DNA of 64,000 nucleotides from Stenotrophomonas maltophilia (GCA_002363385.1 DEVL01000003.1:496505-560504), one strand, 5' to 3'. Shown: positions 7,909-17,074, counted from the first letter of the stretch. Numbers and translations: made by a program. Notes: generated by a model from the letters alone, not told the origin.

Positions 7909-9282
7909 ATGCCGCACAAGATCGAAGTTTCGTCCGCCACCATGACCCCGCGCGAGATCGTGCAGGAACTGGACCGGCACATCGTCGGCCAGCACGACGC
8001 CAAGCGCGCGGTCGCCATCGCGCTGCGCAACCGCTGGCGCCGCATGCAGCTGCCGGCCGAGCTGCGCAATGAAGTCATGCCCAAGAACATCCTGATGATC
8101 GGCCCGACCGGCGTCGGCAAGACCGAGATCGCGCGTCGCCTGGCCACGCTGGCCAATGCACCGTTCGTCAAGGTCGAAGCCACCCGTTTCACCGAGGTCG
8201 GCTACGTCGGCAAGGACGTGGAGCAGATCATCCGCGACCTGGCTGATACCGCGGTCAAGCTGTACCGCGAGCAGGCCAAGGTGCGCGTGCGCACCCAGGC
8301 CGAAGAACGTGCCGAAGACCGCATCCTGGATGCATTGCTGCCGCGCCGCAGCACCGGTATCGGCTTCGATGCCGAGGCCGCGCGCAACGAGCCCTCCGCG
8401 CAGGACAACGAGACCCGCATCAAGTTCCGCCGCATGCTGCGCAACGGTGAACTGGATGAGCGCGAGATCGAGCTGGAAGTGTCGGCCAATGTCAGCATGG
8501 ACATCATGACCCCACCGGGCATGGAGGAAATGGGCCAGCAGCTGCGCCAGATGTTCTCCAGCATGGGCGGCGCGAAGGCGCAGAAGCGCACGCTGTCGAT
8601 CAAGGCTGCGCGTCCGCTGTTGATCGAGGAAGAGGCCGGCAAGCTGGTCAACGAAGACGATATCCGCAGTGCGGCCATCGAAGCCTGTGAGCAGCATGGC
8701 ATCGTGTTCATCGATGAGATCGACAAGGTCGCCAAGCGCGGTGACAACGTCGGTGGTGGCGATGTGTCGCGCGAAGGCGTCCAGCGCGATCTGCTGCCGT
8801 TGGTGGAAGGCTCCAACGTGTCCACCAAGTACGGCACGATCAAGACCGACCACATCCTGTTCATCGCTTCCGGTGCGTTCCACCTGGCCAAGCCCAGCGA
8901 TCTGATCCCGGAACTGCAGGGGCGTTTCCCGATCCGTGTGGAACTGGGCGCGCTGAGCAAGCAGGACTTCGTGCGCATCCTCACCGAACCGAAAGCCGCG
9001 CTGACCAAACAGTACGAAGCGCTGCTGCAGACCGAAGGTGTCTCGATGAAGTTCACCGTCGATGCGGTGGACCGCCTGGCCGAGATCGCCTTCCAGGTGA
9101 ACGAGCGTCAGGAGAACATCGGTGCGCGCCGCCTGCACACCGTGCTGGAGCGCCTGCTGGATACGTTGAGCTATGAGGCCCCGGATCGCGATGGGGAGAC
9201 CATCAGCATCGACCAGGCCTACGTCGACGCGCACTTGGGCGAACTGGTGCAGGATCCGGATTTGAGCCGCTACATCCTGTAA
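7909..9282 (+). CDS. hslU: HslU ATPase/unfoldase subunit of the HslUV protease
   Basis: This 457-residue AAA+ ATPase unfolds substrates and feeds them to HslV. Visible motifs are the N-terminal MTPREIVQELDRHIVGQ, Walker A GPTGVGKT, the substrate-pore loop GYVGKDVEQ and Walker B IVFIDEIDK. Sensor and arginine regions lie near ERQENIGARRLHTVLER, and the C-terminal tail DLSRYIL docks into HslV. The inserted I-domain spans roughly residues 110-240. I chose the ATG at 7909; a GTG at 7897 is the in-frame alternative. It is co-transcribed with hslV unless the REP pair between them interferes. Confidence 0.95.
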   Translation: MPHKIEVSSATMTPREIVQELDRHIVGQHDAKRAVAIALRNRWRRMQLPAELRNEVMPKNILMIGPTGVGKTEIARRLATLANAPFVKVEATRFTEVGYVGKDVEQIIRDLADTAVKLYREQAKVRVRTQAEERAEDRILDALLPRRSTGIGFDAEAARNEPSAQDNETRIKFRRMLRNGELDEREIELEVSANVSMDIMTPPGMEEMGQQLRQMFSSMGGAKAQKRTLSIKAARPLLIEEEAGKLVNEDDIRSAAIEACEQHGIVFIDEIDKVAKRGDNVGGGDVSREGVQRDLLPLVEGSNVSTKYGTIKTDHILFIASGAFHLAKPSDLIPELQGRFPIRVELGALSKQDFVRILTEPKAALTKQYEALLQTEGVSMKFTVDAVDRLAEIAFQVNERQENIGARRLHTVLERLLDTLSYEAPDRDGETISIDQAYVDAHLGELVQDPDLSRYIL

Positions 9283-9310
9283 CGCTACGCAATGATCGGG
9301 TGGTAGCAAG

Positions 9311-9342
9311 AACGGCGGCACTTCGGTGTCGCCGTTTTTTTT
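9311..9342 (+). terminator. intrinsic terminator of hslVU
   Basis: An 11-bp stem AACGGCGGCAC / GTGTCGCCGTT, with one G-T pair and a TTCG loop, is followed by a run of eight T residues ending at 9342. It lies between the convergent hslU and smeT genes. Confidence 0.85.
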
Positions 9343-9344
9343 GC

Positions 9345-10013
9345 TCAGGCGTCGTCGTCGGTTGGCAGGGCGGTGGGCGGGGCGCCCGGGGTGAATACAC
9401 CCGGCTGCACGAACGCGCTGAGGATCGCATCCAGCGTCTGCACACCATCGCGCTTGATCTCGAACAGCTCCGGTTCCAGCATCGCGCTGTACAGCACCCC
9501 GGTCAGGCTCGTGCTCACGATGCGTGCCACCGTGTCCACGTCCACTCCCTCGCGCAGCTGCCCCAGCTCCTGCGCGCGCTGGAACGCGGCAGCGTAAATG
9601 CCAAGCTCCTCGCGCGACGCCTCCAGCTGCAGTGCCTGCATCGCCTGGCTTTCCACAGAAAGGTCATTGCGCAGCATGATTTCCATCATGTTGCGCAGGC
9701 GCTCGTCGTCGGCCAGCTCCTGGAAAGACACCAGCAGCGCCGAACGCAGATCCAGCACCGGGGTGTTGCGCTTGGCCGAGGTGGTGCGCCGCAGCCGCTC
9801 GATGAACGGAATGCGCTCACGGTCGATCATCGCGGTCAGCACTTCGGTCTTGTTCTTGAAGTGCCAGTACACCGCACCGCGGGTAAATCCGGCGCGCGCG
9901 CCGATCATCGCCAGGCTGGTGCCCGCGACCCCGAATTCATGGAAACAGGCCTCAGCCGCGTCGAGGATGCCCTCGCGGGTGGCCTGCGCCTCTTCTTTGG
10001 TTTTTCTGGCCAT
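9345..10013 (-). CDS. smeT: TetR family repressor SmeT of the SmeDEF efflux pump
   Basis: This 222-residue TetR/AcrR regulator has an N-terminal DNA-binding domain (ILDAAEACFHEFGVAGTSLAMI, then GAVYWHFKNK) and a C-terminal ligand domain of the AcrR/SmeT type. It is transcribed divergently from the efflux genes, sharing a 230-nt intergenic region that contains a pseudopalindromic operator. In S. maltophilia SmeT represses both itself and smeDEF, and loss-of-function mutations raise drug resistance. The reading frame here is intact, so the repressor is probably functional. Confidence 0.9.
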   Translation of the reverse strand: MARKTKEEAQATREGILDAAEACFHEFGVAGTSLAMIGARAGFTRGAVYWHFKNKTEVLTAMIDRERIPFIERLRRTTSAKRNTPVLDLRSALLVSFQELADDERLRNMMEIMLRNDLSVESQAMQALQLEASREELGIYAAAFQRAQELGQLREGVDVDTVARIVSTSLTGVLYSAMLEPELFEIKRDGVQTLDAILSAFVQPGVFTPGAPPTALPTDDDA

Positions 10014-10057
10014 TGCGCTGCGCAGTTGCTGGATGAAACCGGCCTGAATTGTACCGC

Positions 10058-10087
10058 TTTACAAACAAACATGCATGTATGTATATT
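10058..10087. promoter_or_regulatory. SmeT operator overlapping the smeD promoter
   Basis: The block 10061-10086 is a pseudopalindrome centred on ACATGCATGT, with 10 of 13 positions pairing. On the + strand TTTACA (10058-10063) and TATATT (10082-10087) form a -35/-10 pair with an 18-nt spacer. Bound repressor would therefore cover the smeD promoter. Position and layout agree with the 28-bp SmeT operator known from S. maltophilia; the sequence match itself is from memory and unchecked. Confidence 0.75.
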
Positions 10088-10243
10088 TGCGCCCCACTGA
10101 TCCTCAGCGAGGACTGCCTGCAGATGCCGGCGGTCCCGTTTCGGATATTTGCCGTCATTTGCTGCCTGTTTGTCGTCATTCTTCGCTGTTATGGGAAGTT
10201 GGGCACCGGGCGCGCCCTTTTCCGTCTGCGAGCCCCCACCACC

Positions 10244-11422
10244 ATGTCCAGAACCCCGTACCGTCTTCTCGCGCTGTCCCTGGCGATCGCCCTGACCGTG
10301 TCCGCCTGTGGCGGTGGTGAGCAGGAGGGACCGCAGGGCGGGCCCGGCCAGGTCACCGTGGCCACCCTGAAAGCTGAGCAGGTGGGCCTGACCCGCGAAC
10401 TGCCTGGCCGTACCAATGCCTTCCTGGTCGCCGAAGTGCGCCCGCAGGTCAATGGCATCGTCGCCAAGCGCCTGTTCACCGAAGGTGGGCTGGTCACCGC
10501 TGGGCAGCCGCTGTATCAGCTCGATGACGCCAGCTACCGCGCCCAGGCCAACAGCGCCCGCGCCCAGCTGGCCCGCGCCGAAGCCACCGCCAATGCCGCA
10601 CGCCTGAGCGCCAAGCGCATCGGCGAGCTGGCCAAGGTCGAGGCGGTCAGCACCCAGGACAACGAGAACGCGATCGCCGCGCTCAAGCAGGCCGAGGCCG
10701 ATGTCGGTGCCGCGCGTGCCGCGCTGGACGCGGCCAACGTGACGCTGGGCTATGCGCGCATCACCGCGCCGATCAGCGGTCGCATCGGCAAATCCTCGGT
10801 CACCCAGGGTGCGCTGGTCAGCGCCGGCCAGGCCGAAGCGCTGGCCACGGTGCAGCAGCTGAACCCGATCTATGTCGACCTGACCCAGTCTGCCAGCGAA
10901 CTGCTGCAGCTGCGCCGCGAACTGGCCAGCGGCCGCCTGCAGGACAACCAGACCCTGCCGGTGACGATCCTGCTTGATGACGGCACCGAGTTCGATCACA
11001 AGGGCACGCTGGAGTTCTCCGAAGTCAGCGTCGATCCGACCACCGGCAGCTACGCGCTGCGGGTCAAGGTCGAGAACCCGGACCAGGTGCTGATGCCGGG
11101 CATGTACGTGCGTGCCCAGGTGGGCAGCGGCGTGCGCGAGAACGCGATCCTGGTGCCGATGCAGGGCATTGCCCGCGATCCCAAGGGTGATACCAGCGCC
11201 ATGGTGGTCGGCAAGGACGACAAGGTCGAAGTGCGGCAGGTCAAGGTGAGCCGTTCGCTCGGCGACAAGTGGCTGGTGGAAGACGGGCTCAAGGCCGGTG
11301 ACAAGGTCATCGTCGAAGGCCTGCAGAAGATCCAGCCGGGCATGCCCGTGCAGGCCACCGAAATGGGCGCGGCCCCGGCCAAGCCGGCCGCCGCGCCGGC
11401 GGCTCCCGCCGCCCAGCAGTAA
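10244..11422 (+). CDS. smeD: RND efflux membrane fusion protein SmeD
   Basis: This 392-residue periplasmic adaptor links the inner membrane pump to the outer membrane channel. It has a lipoprotein signal with a VSAC lipobox, then the HlyD/AcrA layout: biotinyl-lipoyl half (EVRPQVNGIVAKRLFTEGGLV), alpha-helical hairpin (about residues 95-160), second lipoyl half (ITAPISGRIGKSSVTQGALV), beta-barrel and membrane-proximal domain. A Pro/Ala-rich tail ends it. The ATG at 10244 directly precedes the signal peptide; the open frame further upstream crosses the operator and is not coding. smeE follows after 12 nt. Confidence 0.93.
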   Translation: MSRTPYRLLALSLAIALTVSACGGGEQEGPQGGPGQVTVATLKAEQVGLTRELPGRTNAFLVAEVRPQVNGIVAKRLFTEGGLVTAGQPLYQLDDASYRAQANSARAQLARAEATANAARLSAKRIGELAKVEAVSTQDNENAIAALKQAEADVGAARAALDAANVTLGYARITAPISGRIGKSSVTQGALVSAGQAEALATVQQLNPIYVDLTQSASELLQLRRELASGRLQDNQTLPVTILLDDGTEFDHKGTLEFSEVSVDPTTGSYALRVKVENPDQVLMPGMYVRAQVGSGVRENAILVPMQGIARDPKGDTSAMVVGKDDKVEVRQVKVSRSLGDKWLVEDGLKAGDKVIVEGLQKIQPGMPVQATEMGAAPAKPAAAPAAPAAQQ

Positions 11423-11434
11423 CCGGAGAATTCC

Positions 11435-14400
11435 ATGGCACGTTTCTTCATTGATCGCCCCATCTTCGCGTGGGTGATTGCGATCATCATCATGCTCGCC
11501 GGTGGTCTGGCGGTGCTCAAGCTGCCGGTGTCGATGTACCCGGAAGTGGCGCCGCCGGCCGTCGAGATCAGCGCCAGTTACCCGGGTGCCTCGGCCAAGG
11601 TGGTCGAGGACTCGGTGACGCAGATCATCGAGCAGAACATGAAGGGCCTGGATGGCCTGATCTACTTCTCGTCCAACAGCTCGGCCAACGGCCAGGCGAC
11701 CATCACCCTCACCTTCGAGAGCGGGACCAACCCGGATATCGCGCAGGTGCAGGTGCAGAACAAGCTGCAGCTGGCCATGCCGCTGCTGCCGCAGGAAGTG
11801 CAGCGCCAGGGCATCAACGTGGCCAAGTCGAGCAGTGGCTTCCTGCAGGTGCTCGGCTTCGTCTCTGAGGATGGCAGCATGGACGCCAACGACATCTCCG
11901 ATTATGTCGGCTCCAACATCGTCGATCCGCTGAGCCGCGTGCCGGGCGTGGGCAACATCCAGGTGTTCGGTGGCAAGTACGCCATGCGTATCTGGCTGGA
12001 CCCCAACAAGCTGCATACCTACAAGCTGTCCACTGCCGAAGTGATCGCCGCGATCACCGCACAGAACGCGCAGGTTGCCATCGGCCAGCTCGGCGGCGCG
12101 CCGTCGATCAAGGGCCAGCAGCTCAACGCGACCATCAACGCGCAGGACCGCCTGCAGACGCCTGAGCAGTTCCGCAACATCATCGTGCGCAGCGCGCAGG
12201 ACGGTGCCGAACTGCGCCTGTCGGATGTGGCCCGCGTGGAGCTGGGCGCGGAGTCGTACGACTTCGTGACCCGCTACAACGGCAAGCCGTCGTCGGGTAT
12301 CGCGATCACCCTGGCCACCGGCGCCAATGCGCTGGACACCGCCAATGGCGTGCGTGCGGCGCTGGATGAGATGGCGCCGAACTTCCCGGCTGGCCTGAAG
12401 GCGGTGGTGCCGTATGACACCACGCCGTTCGTGCAGGTCTCGATCAAGGGCGTCATCAAGACCCTGATCGAAGCCATCGTGCTGGTGTTCCTGGTGATGT
12501 ACCTGTTCCTGCAGAACTTCCGCGCGACCCTGATCCCCACGATCGCGGTACCGGTGGTGCTGCTGGGCACGTTCGGCATCCTGGCCGCGCTGGGCTTCTC
12601 GGTGAACATGCTGACCATGTTCGCGATGGTGCTGGCGATCGGCCTGCTGGTCGATGACGCGATCGTGGTGGTGGAGAACGTCGAGCGGATCATGTCCGAA
12701 GAGGGCCTGTCACCGCTGGAGGCCACACGCAAATCGATGACCCAGATCACCGGCGCGCTGGTCGGCATCGGCCTGGTGCTGTCGGCGGTGTTCGTGCCGA
12801 TGGCCTTCATGAGTGGCGCCACCGGCGTCATCTATCGTCAGTTCTCGGCCACCATCGTCTCGGCAATGGCCCTGTCGGTGCTGGTCGCGATCGTGCTGAC
12901 CCCGGCGCTGTGCGCCACCATGCTCAAGCCGCTGAAGAAGGGCGAGCACCACGTGGCCCACAAGGGCTGGTCGGGTCGTTTCTTCAACGCCTTCAACCGT
13001 GGCTTTGACCGCTCCAGCAACGGCTATCAGCGTGGCGTGCGCGGCATCCTCGGCCGTCCGTGGCGCTTCATGGGCGTGTTCGCCGCGCTGGCGCTGGTGA
13101 TGGGCCTGCTGTTCATGCGCCTGCCCAGTTCGTTCCTGCCCAACGAAGACCAGGGCATCCTGATGGCACTGGTGCAGACCCCGGTGGGTGCGACCCAGGA
13201 ACGGACGCTGGAGTCGATCGACAAGCTCGAAAAACACTTCATGGAAAACGAAGCCGACGCGATCGAGTCGATCTTCTCGGTGCAGGGCTTCAGCTTCGCC
13301 GGCATGGGCCAGAACGCGGGCATGGCCTTCGTCAAGCTCAAGGACTGGAAGGACCGTGATGCCGACCAGGGCGCGATGCCCGTCACCGGCCGTGCAATGG
13401 CCGCGCTGGGTGGGATCAAGGACGCCTTCATCTTCGCCTTCCCGCCGCCGGCGATGCCGGAACTGGGCATCGGCTCGGGCTATACCTTCTTCCTGAAGGA
13501 CACCAGTGGTGCCGGTCACCAGGCGCTGCTGGATGCACGCAACCAGCTGCTCGGCATGGCCGGGCAGAGCAAGCTGCTGGCCAACGTGCGCCCGAACGGG
13601 CAGGAAGACACGCCGCAGCTGCGCATCGATATCGACGTCGGCAAGGCGAGTGCGTTGGGCCTGTCGCTGGAATCGGTCAACACCACGCTCGCCGCGGCCT
13701 GGGGCAGCAGCTACATCGATGATTTCATCGACCGTGGCCGGGTCAAGCGCGTGTACGTGCAGTCCGATGCGCCGTTCCGTATGAACCCGGAAGACTTCAA
13801 CCTGTGGTCGGTCAAGAACGCGGCCGGTGAGATGGTGCCGTTCTCGGCCTTCGCCAGCCAGCGTTGGGATTACGGTTCGCCGCGCCTGGAGCGCTACAAC
13901 GGCGTGTCCGCGATGGAAATCCAGGGTGAGCCGGCCCCGGGTGTGGCCTCGGGCGATGCGATGAACGAAGTGGAGAAACTCGCCAAGCAGTTGCCGGCCG
14001 GTTTCGACATCGAGTGGACCGCGCTGTCCTACCAGGAGCGCCAGGCCGGTTCGCAGACGCCGCTGCTGTACACGCTCTCGCTGCTGATCGTGTTCCTGTG
14101 CCTGGCAGCACTGTATGAAAGCTGGAGCGTACCGACCTCGGTGCTGCTGGTGGCGCCGCTGGGCATCCTCGGTGCGGTGCTGGCCAACACCATGCGTGGC
14201 ATGGAGCGCGACATCTACTTCCAGGTGGCGATGCTGACCACGGTCGGTTTGACCAGTAAAAACGCGATCCTGATCGTGGAGTTCGCCAAGGAAAACCTGG
14301 AGAAGGGCGCCGGCCTGATCGAGGCGACGATGCACGCTGTGCGTGACCGTCTGCGCCCGATCATCATGACCTCGCTGGCCTTCGGCCTGGGCGTGCTGCC

Positions 14401-14581
14401 GCTGGCGATCGCCTCCGGTGCCGGTTCCGGCGCACAGCAGGCCATCGGTACCGGTGTGCTCGGCGGCATGCTGGTCGGCACGGTGCTGGGTGTGTTCTTC
14501 ATCCCGCTGTTCTTCGTGGTGGTGCAGCGCGTGTTCAATCGCAAGAAGTACGGCAAGAACGCTGGAGGTTCCGATGCGTAA
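11435..14581 (+). CDS. smeE: RND multidrug efflux transporter SmeE
   Basis: This 1048-residue inner membrane proton/drug antiporter belongs to the HAE1 (AcrB-type) family. It begins MARFFIDRPIFAWVIAIIIML, the usual first transmembrane helix, and shows two large periplasmic loops with twelve expected membrane helices. The proton-relay region GLLVDDAIVVVENVER in helix 4 carries the two conserved Asp residues, and FGFSVNML-type and GLTSKNAILIVEF motifs are present in helices 4 and 10. In S. maltophilia SmeDEF exports quinolones, tetracycline, chloramphenicol and macrolides. GGAG precedes the ATG. The last 8 nt overlap smeF. Confidence 0.95.
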   Translation: MARFFIDRPIFAWVIAIIIMLAGGLAVLKLPVSMYPEVAPPAVEISASYPGASAKVVEDSVTQIIEQNMKGLDGLIYFSSNSSANGQATITLTFESGTNPDIAQVQVQNKLQLAMPLLPQEVQRQGINVAKSSSGFLQVLGFVSEDGSMDANDISDYVGSNIVDPLSRVPGVGNIQVFGGKYAMRIWLDPNKLHTYKLSTAEVIAAITAQNAQVAIGQLGGAPSIKGQQLNATINAQDRLQTPEQFRNIIVRSAQDGAELRLSDVARVELGAESYDFVTRYNGKPSSGIAITLATGANALDTANGVRAALDEMAPNFPAGLKAVVPYDTTPFVQVSIKGVIKTLIEAIVLVFLVMYLFLQNFRATLIPTIAVPVVLLGTFGILAALGFSVNMLTMFAMVLAIGLLVDDAIVVVENVERIMSEEGLSPLEATRKSMTQITGALVGIGLVLSAVFVPMAFMSGATGVIYRQFSATIVSAMALSVLVAIVLTPALCATMLKPLKKGEHHVAHKGWSGRFFNAFNRGFDRSSNGYQRGVRGILGRPWRFMGVFAALALVMGLLFMRLPSSFLPNEDQGILMALVQTPVGATQERTLESIDKLEKHFMENEADAIESIFSVQGFSFAGMGQNAGMAFVKLKDWKDRDADQGAMPVTGRAMAALGGIKDAFIFAFPPPAMPELGIGSGYTFFLKDTSGAGHQALLDARNQLLGMAGQSKLLANVRPNGQEDTPQLRIDIDVGKASALGLSLESVNTTLAAAWGSSYIDDFIDRGRVKRVYVQSDAPFRMNPEDFNLWSVKNAAGEMVPFSAFASQRWDYGSPRLERYNGVSAMEIQGEPAPGVASGDAMNEVEKLAKQLPAGFDIEWTALSYQERQAGSQTPLLYTLSLLIVFLCLAALYESWSVPTSVLLVAPLGILGAVLANTMRGMERDIYFQVAMLTTVGLTSKNAILIVEFAKENLEKGAGLIEATMHAVRDRLRPIIMTSLAFGLGVLPLAIASGAGSGAQQAIGTGVLGGMLVGTVLGVFFIPLFFVVVQRVFNRKKYGKNAGGSDA

Positions 14582-15974
14582 GCCCATGATGGCCAGCCTG
14601 GCGCTGGCCCTGAGTCTGGTGCTGTCCGGCTGCTCGACGCTGGAGCCGCGCAGTACTGAAGTCGCTCCGGCGATTCCCTCGCAGTGGCCGGTGGCGGCCA
14701 CCGCAGGCGCGCAGGGCACTGCAACGGCGGAGGTCGCCGACATCGGCTGGCGCGATTTCTTCGTCGACCCGCGCCTGCAGGCGGTGATCACCCAGTCGCT
14801 GGAGAACAACCGCGACCTGCGCGTGGCCGTGCTCAATGTCGAGCGTGCCCGTGCGCAGTACCGGATCCAGCGTGCTGATCGGGTACCGGCGGTCGGCGTG
14901 CAGGGGCAGATGACCCGCAGTGGCGGCGATGCCCCGGTGACCGAGCAGTTCAGTGCCAACCTCGGCGTGGTCGAGTTCGAGCTGGATCTGTTCGGCCGCG
15001 TGCGAAATCTCAGCCAGGCGGCACTGCAGCAGTACTTCGCCGAAGCGGCCAATCGCCGCAGTGCGCAGCTGTCGCTGGTGGCCGAGGTGGCCAACGCGTG
15101 GCTGACCCTGGGCGCGGACCGCGAGCAGCTGCGGATCGCCCAGGCGACGCTGGCCACCTATGAAGATTCGCTGCGCCTGACCGAGGCCCGCCGTCAGCTC
15201 GGTGGCGCCTCTGCGCTGGAACTGAGCCAGACCCGCACCTTGGTGGAAACCGCGCGTACCGATGTGGCGCGCTTTGCCGGGCAGGTCGCGCAGGATCGCA
15301 ATGCGCTGGTGCTGTTGGCCGGTGGGCCGATTGATGCGTCACTGTTGCCGCAGGCCGAGGTGACCGACGTCGCCAGCGTTCGGCCGCTGCCGGCCGGCGT
15401 ACCGGGCGATGTGTTGCTGCGGCGGCCGGACGTGATGGCCGCCGAGCACGTGCTGCTCTCGGCCAACGCCAATATCGGCGCCGCGCGCGCAGCATTCTTC
15501 CCGTCGATCAGCCTGACCGGCAACATCGGCTCGGCTTCGTCGGAGCTGTCGGGTCTGTTTGACAGTGGCACGCGCGTGTGGAGTTTCATTCCCAAGCTCA
15601 ATCTGCCGATCTTCCAGGGGGGCAAGCTGCGCGCCAATCTGGGCATGGCTACCGCCGATCGCGACATCGCGCTGGCGCAGTATGAGAAGGCGATCCAGTC
15701 CGGCTTCCGCGAAGCAGCCGATGCGCTGGCGCTCAACGAGAGCCTGGACGCGCAGTTGTCTTCGCAGCAGGCGTTGGTGGCGGCGGCCGAGCAGGCGCAG
15801 CGGTTGTCGCAGGCCCGCTACGACGCCGGGCTGGACAGCTTCCTGACTCTGCTGGATGCGCGACGCACGGCGTACACCGCACGGCAGTCGCTGGTCAGCA
15901 CGCAGCTGGCCCAACAGTCCAATCAGGTAGCGTTGTACAAGGTGCTCGGCGGCGGTTGGCACGAACGCGGGTGA
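14574..15974 (+). CDS. smeF: Outer membrane efflux channel SmeF
   Basis: This 466-residue TolC-like lipoprotein belongs to the NodT/OprM group. The signal peptide ends in lipobox LSGC. Two repeated outer-membrane efflux domains follow (about residues 60-250 and 275-455), with the typical VEFELDLFGRVRN and FFPSISLTGNIGSAS segments. The gene starts inside the end of smeE (ATG at 14574, ribosome site GGAGG at 14564-14568), so translation is coupled. It completes the tripartite SmeDEF pump. Confidence 0.93.
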   Translation: MRKPMMASLALALSLVLSGCSTLEPRSTEVAPAIPSQWPVAATAGAQGTATAEVADIGWRDFFVDPRLQAVITQSLENNRDLRVAVLNVERARAQYRIQRADRVPAVGVQGQMTRSGGDAPVTEQFSANLGVVEFELDLFGRVRNLSQAALQQYFAEAANRRSAQLSLVAEVANAWLTLGADREQLRIAQATLATYEDSLRLTEARRQLGGASALELSQTRTLVETARTDVARFAGQVAQDRNALVLLAGGPIDASLLPQAEVTDVASVRPLPAGVPGDVLLRRPDVMAAEHVLLSANANIGAARAAFFPSISLTGNIGSASSELSGLFDSGTRVWSFIPKLNLPIFQGGKLRANLGMATADRDIALAQYEKAIQSGFREAADALALNESLDAQLSSQQALVAAAEQAQRLSQARYDAGLDSFLTLLDARRTAYTARQSLVSTQLAQQSNQVALYKVLGGGWHERG

Positions 15975-15980
15975 GGCATC

Positions 15981-16008
15981 ACAGGTGCGGCCACGCGGCC
16001 GCACCTGT
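15981..16008 (+). terminator. perfect 12-bp hairpin after smeF
   Basis: ACAGGTGCGGCC (15981-15992) pairs exactly with GGCCGCACCTGT (15997-16008) over a 4-nt loop, 6 nt after the smeF stop. It lacks a T-tract but is the obvious end of the smeDEF transcript. Confidence 0.6.
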
Positions 16009-16107
16009 GCACGCCGTTGTGCAAGAGTCGCCGTCGTGGCGACACGATGCGTGAGGCGGTGCGGTTTCATCAGGCACGGCTGGCGGGGGCCGGGGTGCCT
16101 GCATCAT

Positions 16108-16134
16108 GGACAAAGCGCCGAGCAGGCGCTGTCC
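16108..16134 (-). terminator. hairpin downstream of the small unknown genes
   Basis: Read on the minus strand, GGACAGCGCC, a short loop and GGCGCTTTGTCC form a hairpin just past the stop of the 110-residue unknown protein. A weak T-stretch inside the distal arm makes intrinsic termination plausible. Confidence 0.45.
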
Positions 16135-16146
16135 AGCCGGTGTGCG

Positions 16147-16479
16147 TCAGGCGCGTGCGTGCAGCCGCGGGCGCGACGCCTGGTCCTGGCGACCGGCGAG
16201 GTAGACGTGTTCCCAGCACTGGTCGACGAATTGACGGGCCTGGTCTTCGGACAGGCGCGGCATGATCTGCAGCGCGTAGTGAGTCTGGAACATTTCATCG
16301 CGCTCCTCATCACTGGCGCGCGGTTGCGTGATCAGTGAATCGCAGGCGAACTTGATCCACGGCACGTAGTGGCCGAATGAGCCCGTCCCGAGGTTGCCGT
16401 CGGCATGACGCTGGCGCCAGTGACTGACTTCGGCGTCGACATCGATGACGGCAGGGATGGAGATCTGGGCGGAAGACAT
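16147..16479 (-). CDS. Small hypothetical protein, 110 residues
   Basis: I do not recognise a family. The protein starts MSSAQISIPAVIDVDAEV and is acidic to neutral, soluble, with no signal peptide or membrane segment. It contains WRQRHADGNLGTGSFGHYVPWIKFACDS and a helical second half (EERDEMFQTHYALQIMPRLSEDQARQFVDQCWEHVYLAGRQ). The ATG at 16479 was preferred over an upstream in-frame start because the extra residues look like untranslated leader. Codon usage resembles the neighbours. It follows another small unknown gene (16542-16820) on the same strand after 62 nt, so the two probably form an operon. Confidence 0.75.
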   Translation of the reverse strand: MSSAQISIPAVIDVDAEVSHWRQRHADGNLGTGSFGHYVPWIKFACDSLITQPRASDEERDEMFQTHYALQIMPRLSEDQARQFVDQCWEHVYLAGRQDQASRPRLHARA

Positions 16480-16541
16480 GGTCACTTCAATATGGGAAGA
16501 AGGGAATCTGGATGATGGCGTAGGGCGCGGTGCAAGCGGTG

Positions 16542-16820
16542 TCATGGCGATGTGGAGCCAGTGTGGCGAGATTCGCCACGCGTCTCGCCCAGCAGTTGGG
16601 CGTGGTGGACTACGCCGAGCCGTTCGGCCAGCGTCGCCAGCCGGTTGCAGACTGCAACGCGATGATCGGGATGGGACCGCGTCAGCTCATCCTGGATGGC
16701 CTGGTAGGCATCCCAGAAAGGCGCGGCGTTATGGTGGCGTGCGTAGTGCACCTGCAGTCTTTCCCACGCGTCCATCAACGCAGGTTCGACGGAGGAGGTG
16801 CGGCGGGTTTGGGCATGCAT
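16542..16820 (-). CDS. Small hypothetical protein, 92 residues
   Basis: I do not recognise a family. The predicted protein (MHAQTRRTSSVEPALMDAW) is mainly helical and rich in His and Arg. The core is WERLQVHYARHHNAAPFWDAYQAIQDELTRSHPDHRVAVCNRLATLAERLG. A strong ribosome site, GAGGAG, lies 7 nt before the ATG at 16820 and argues for a real gene and for this start rather than the ATG at 16871. It has no signal peptide. It is upstream of, and probably co-transcribed with, the 110-residue unknown protein. Confidence 0.7.
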   Translation of the reverse strand: MHAQTRRTSSVEPALMDAWERLQVHYARHHNAAPFWDAYQAIQDELTRSHPDHRVAVCNRLATLAERLGVVHHAQLLGETRGESRHTGSTSP

Positions 16821-17074
16821 GACGTCTCCTCGACGATGGTGCCCCCTGTGCAACCACCTTAAGACGTTCATGCAGCGCGGTTGTTAGTACCGCGTGTTCG
16901 CGCCATTCGGCGCGGGTGGACAAGGCGTGACGTCGGACCGTGCAAAGACCCGCCGCACAGGGCGTTCAGACCCGCACCGCTCGCTGAAGCATTCAGAACG
17001 CTGCCGTGCCCGCGCAGCGCGTCCTGCGATCGCGCGGGCACTCGGCGCGGGAATCCGCGCTGAATCGTCGGCCT
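16821..17074. other. 254-nt intergenic region
   Basis: This is the space between the nucleoside deaminase 3' end and the small unknown gene. It is GC-rich, with short hairpins such as GCGCGGT/ACCGCGT near 16875-16897. I see no convincing coding frame. It should hold the promoter for the leftward small-gene pair. Confidence 0.5.

Noticed and set aside
12710..15157. Long open frame antisense to smeE and smeF (815 residues)
   Set aside because: High-GC codon structure leaves antisense frames open. The translation is His/Arg/Gln-rich with no domain, whereas the sense strand encodes well-known proteins.
16871..16872. Alternative ATG start adding 17 residues to the 92-residue unknown protein
   Set aside because: No ribosome site there, whereas GAGGAG lies at proper distance before the ATG at 16820.
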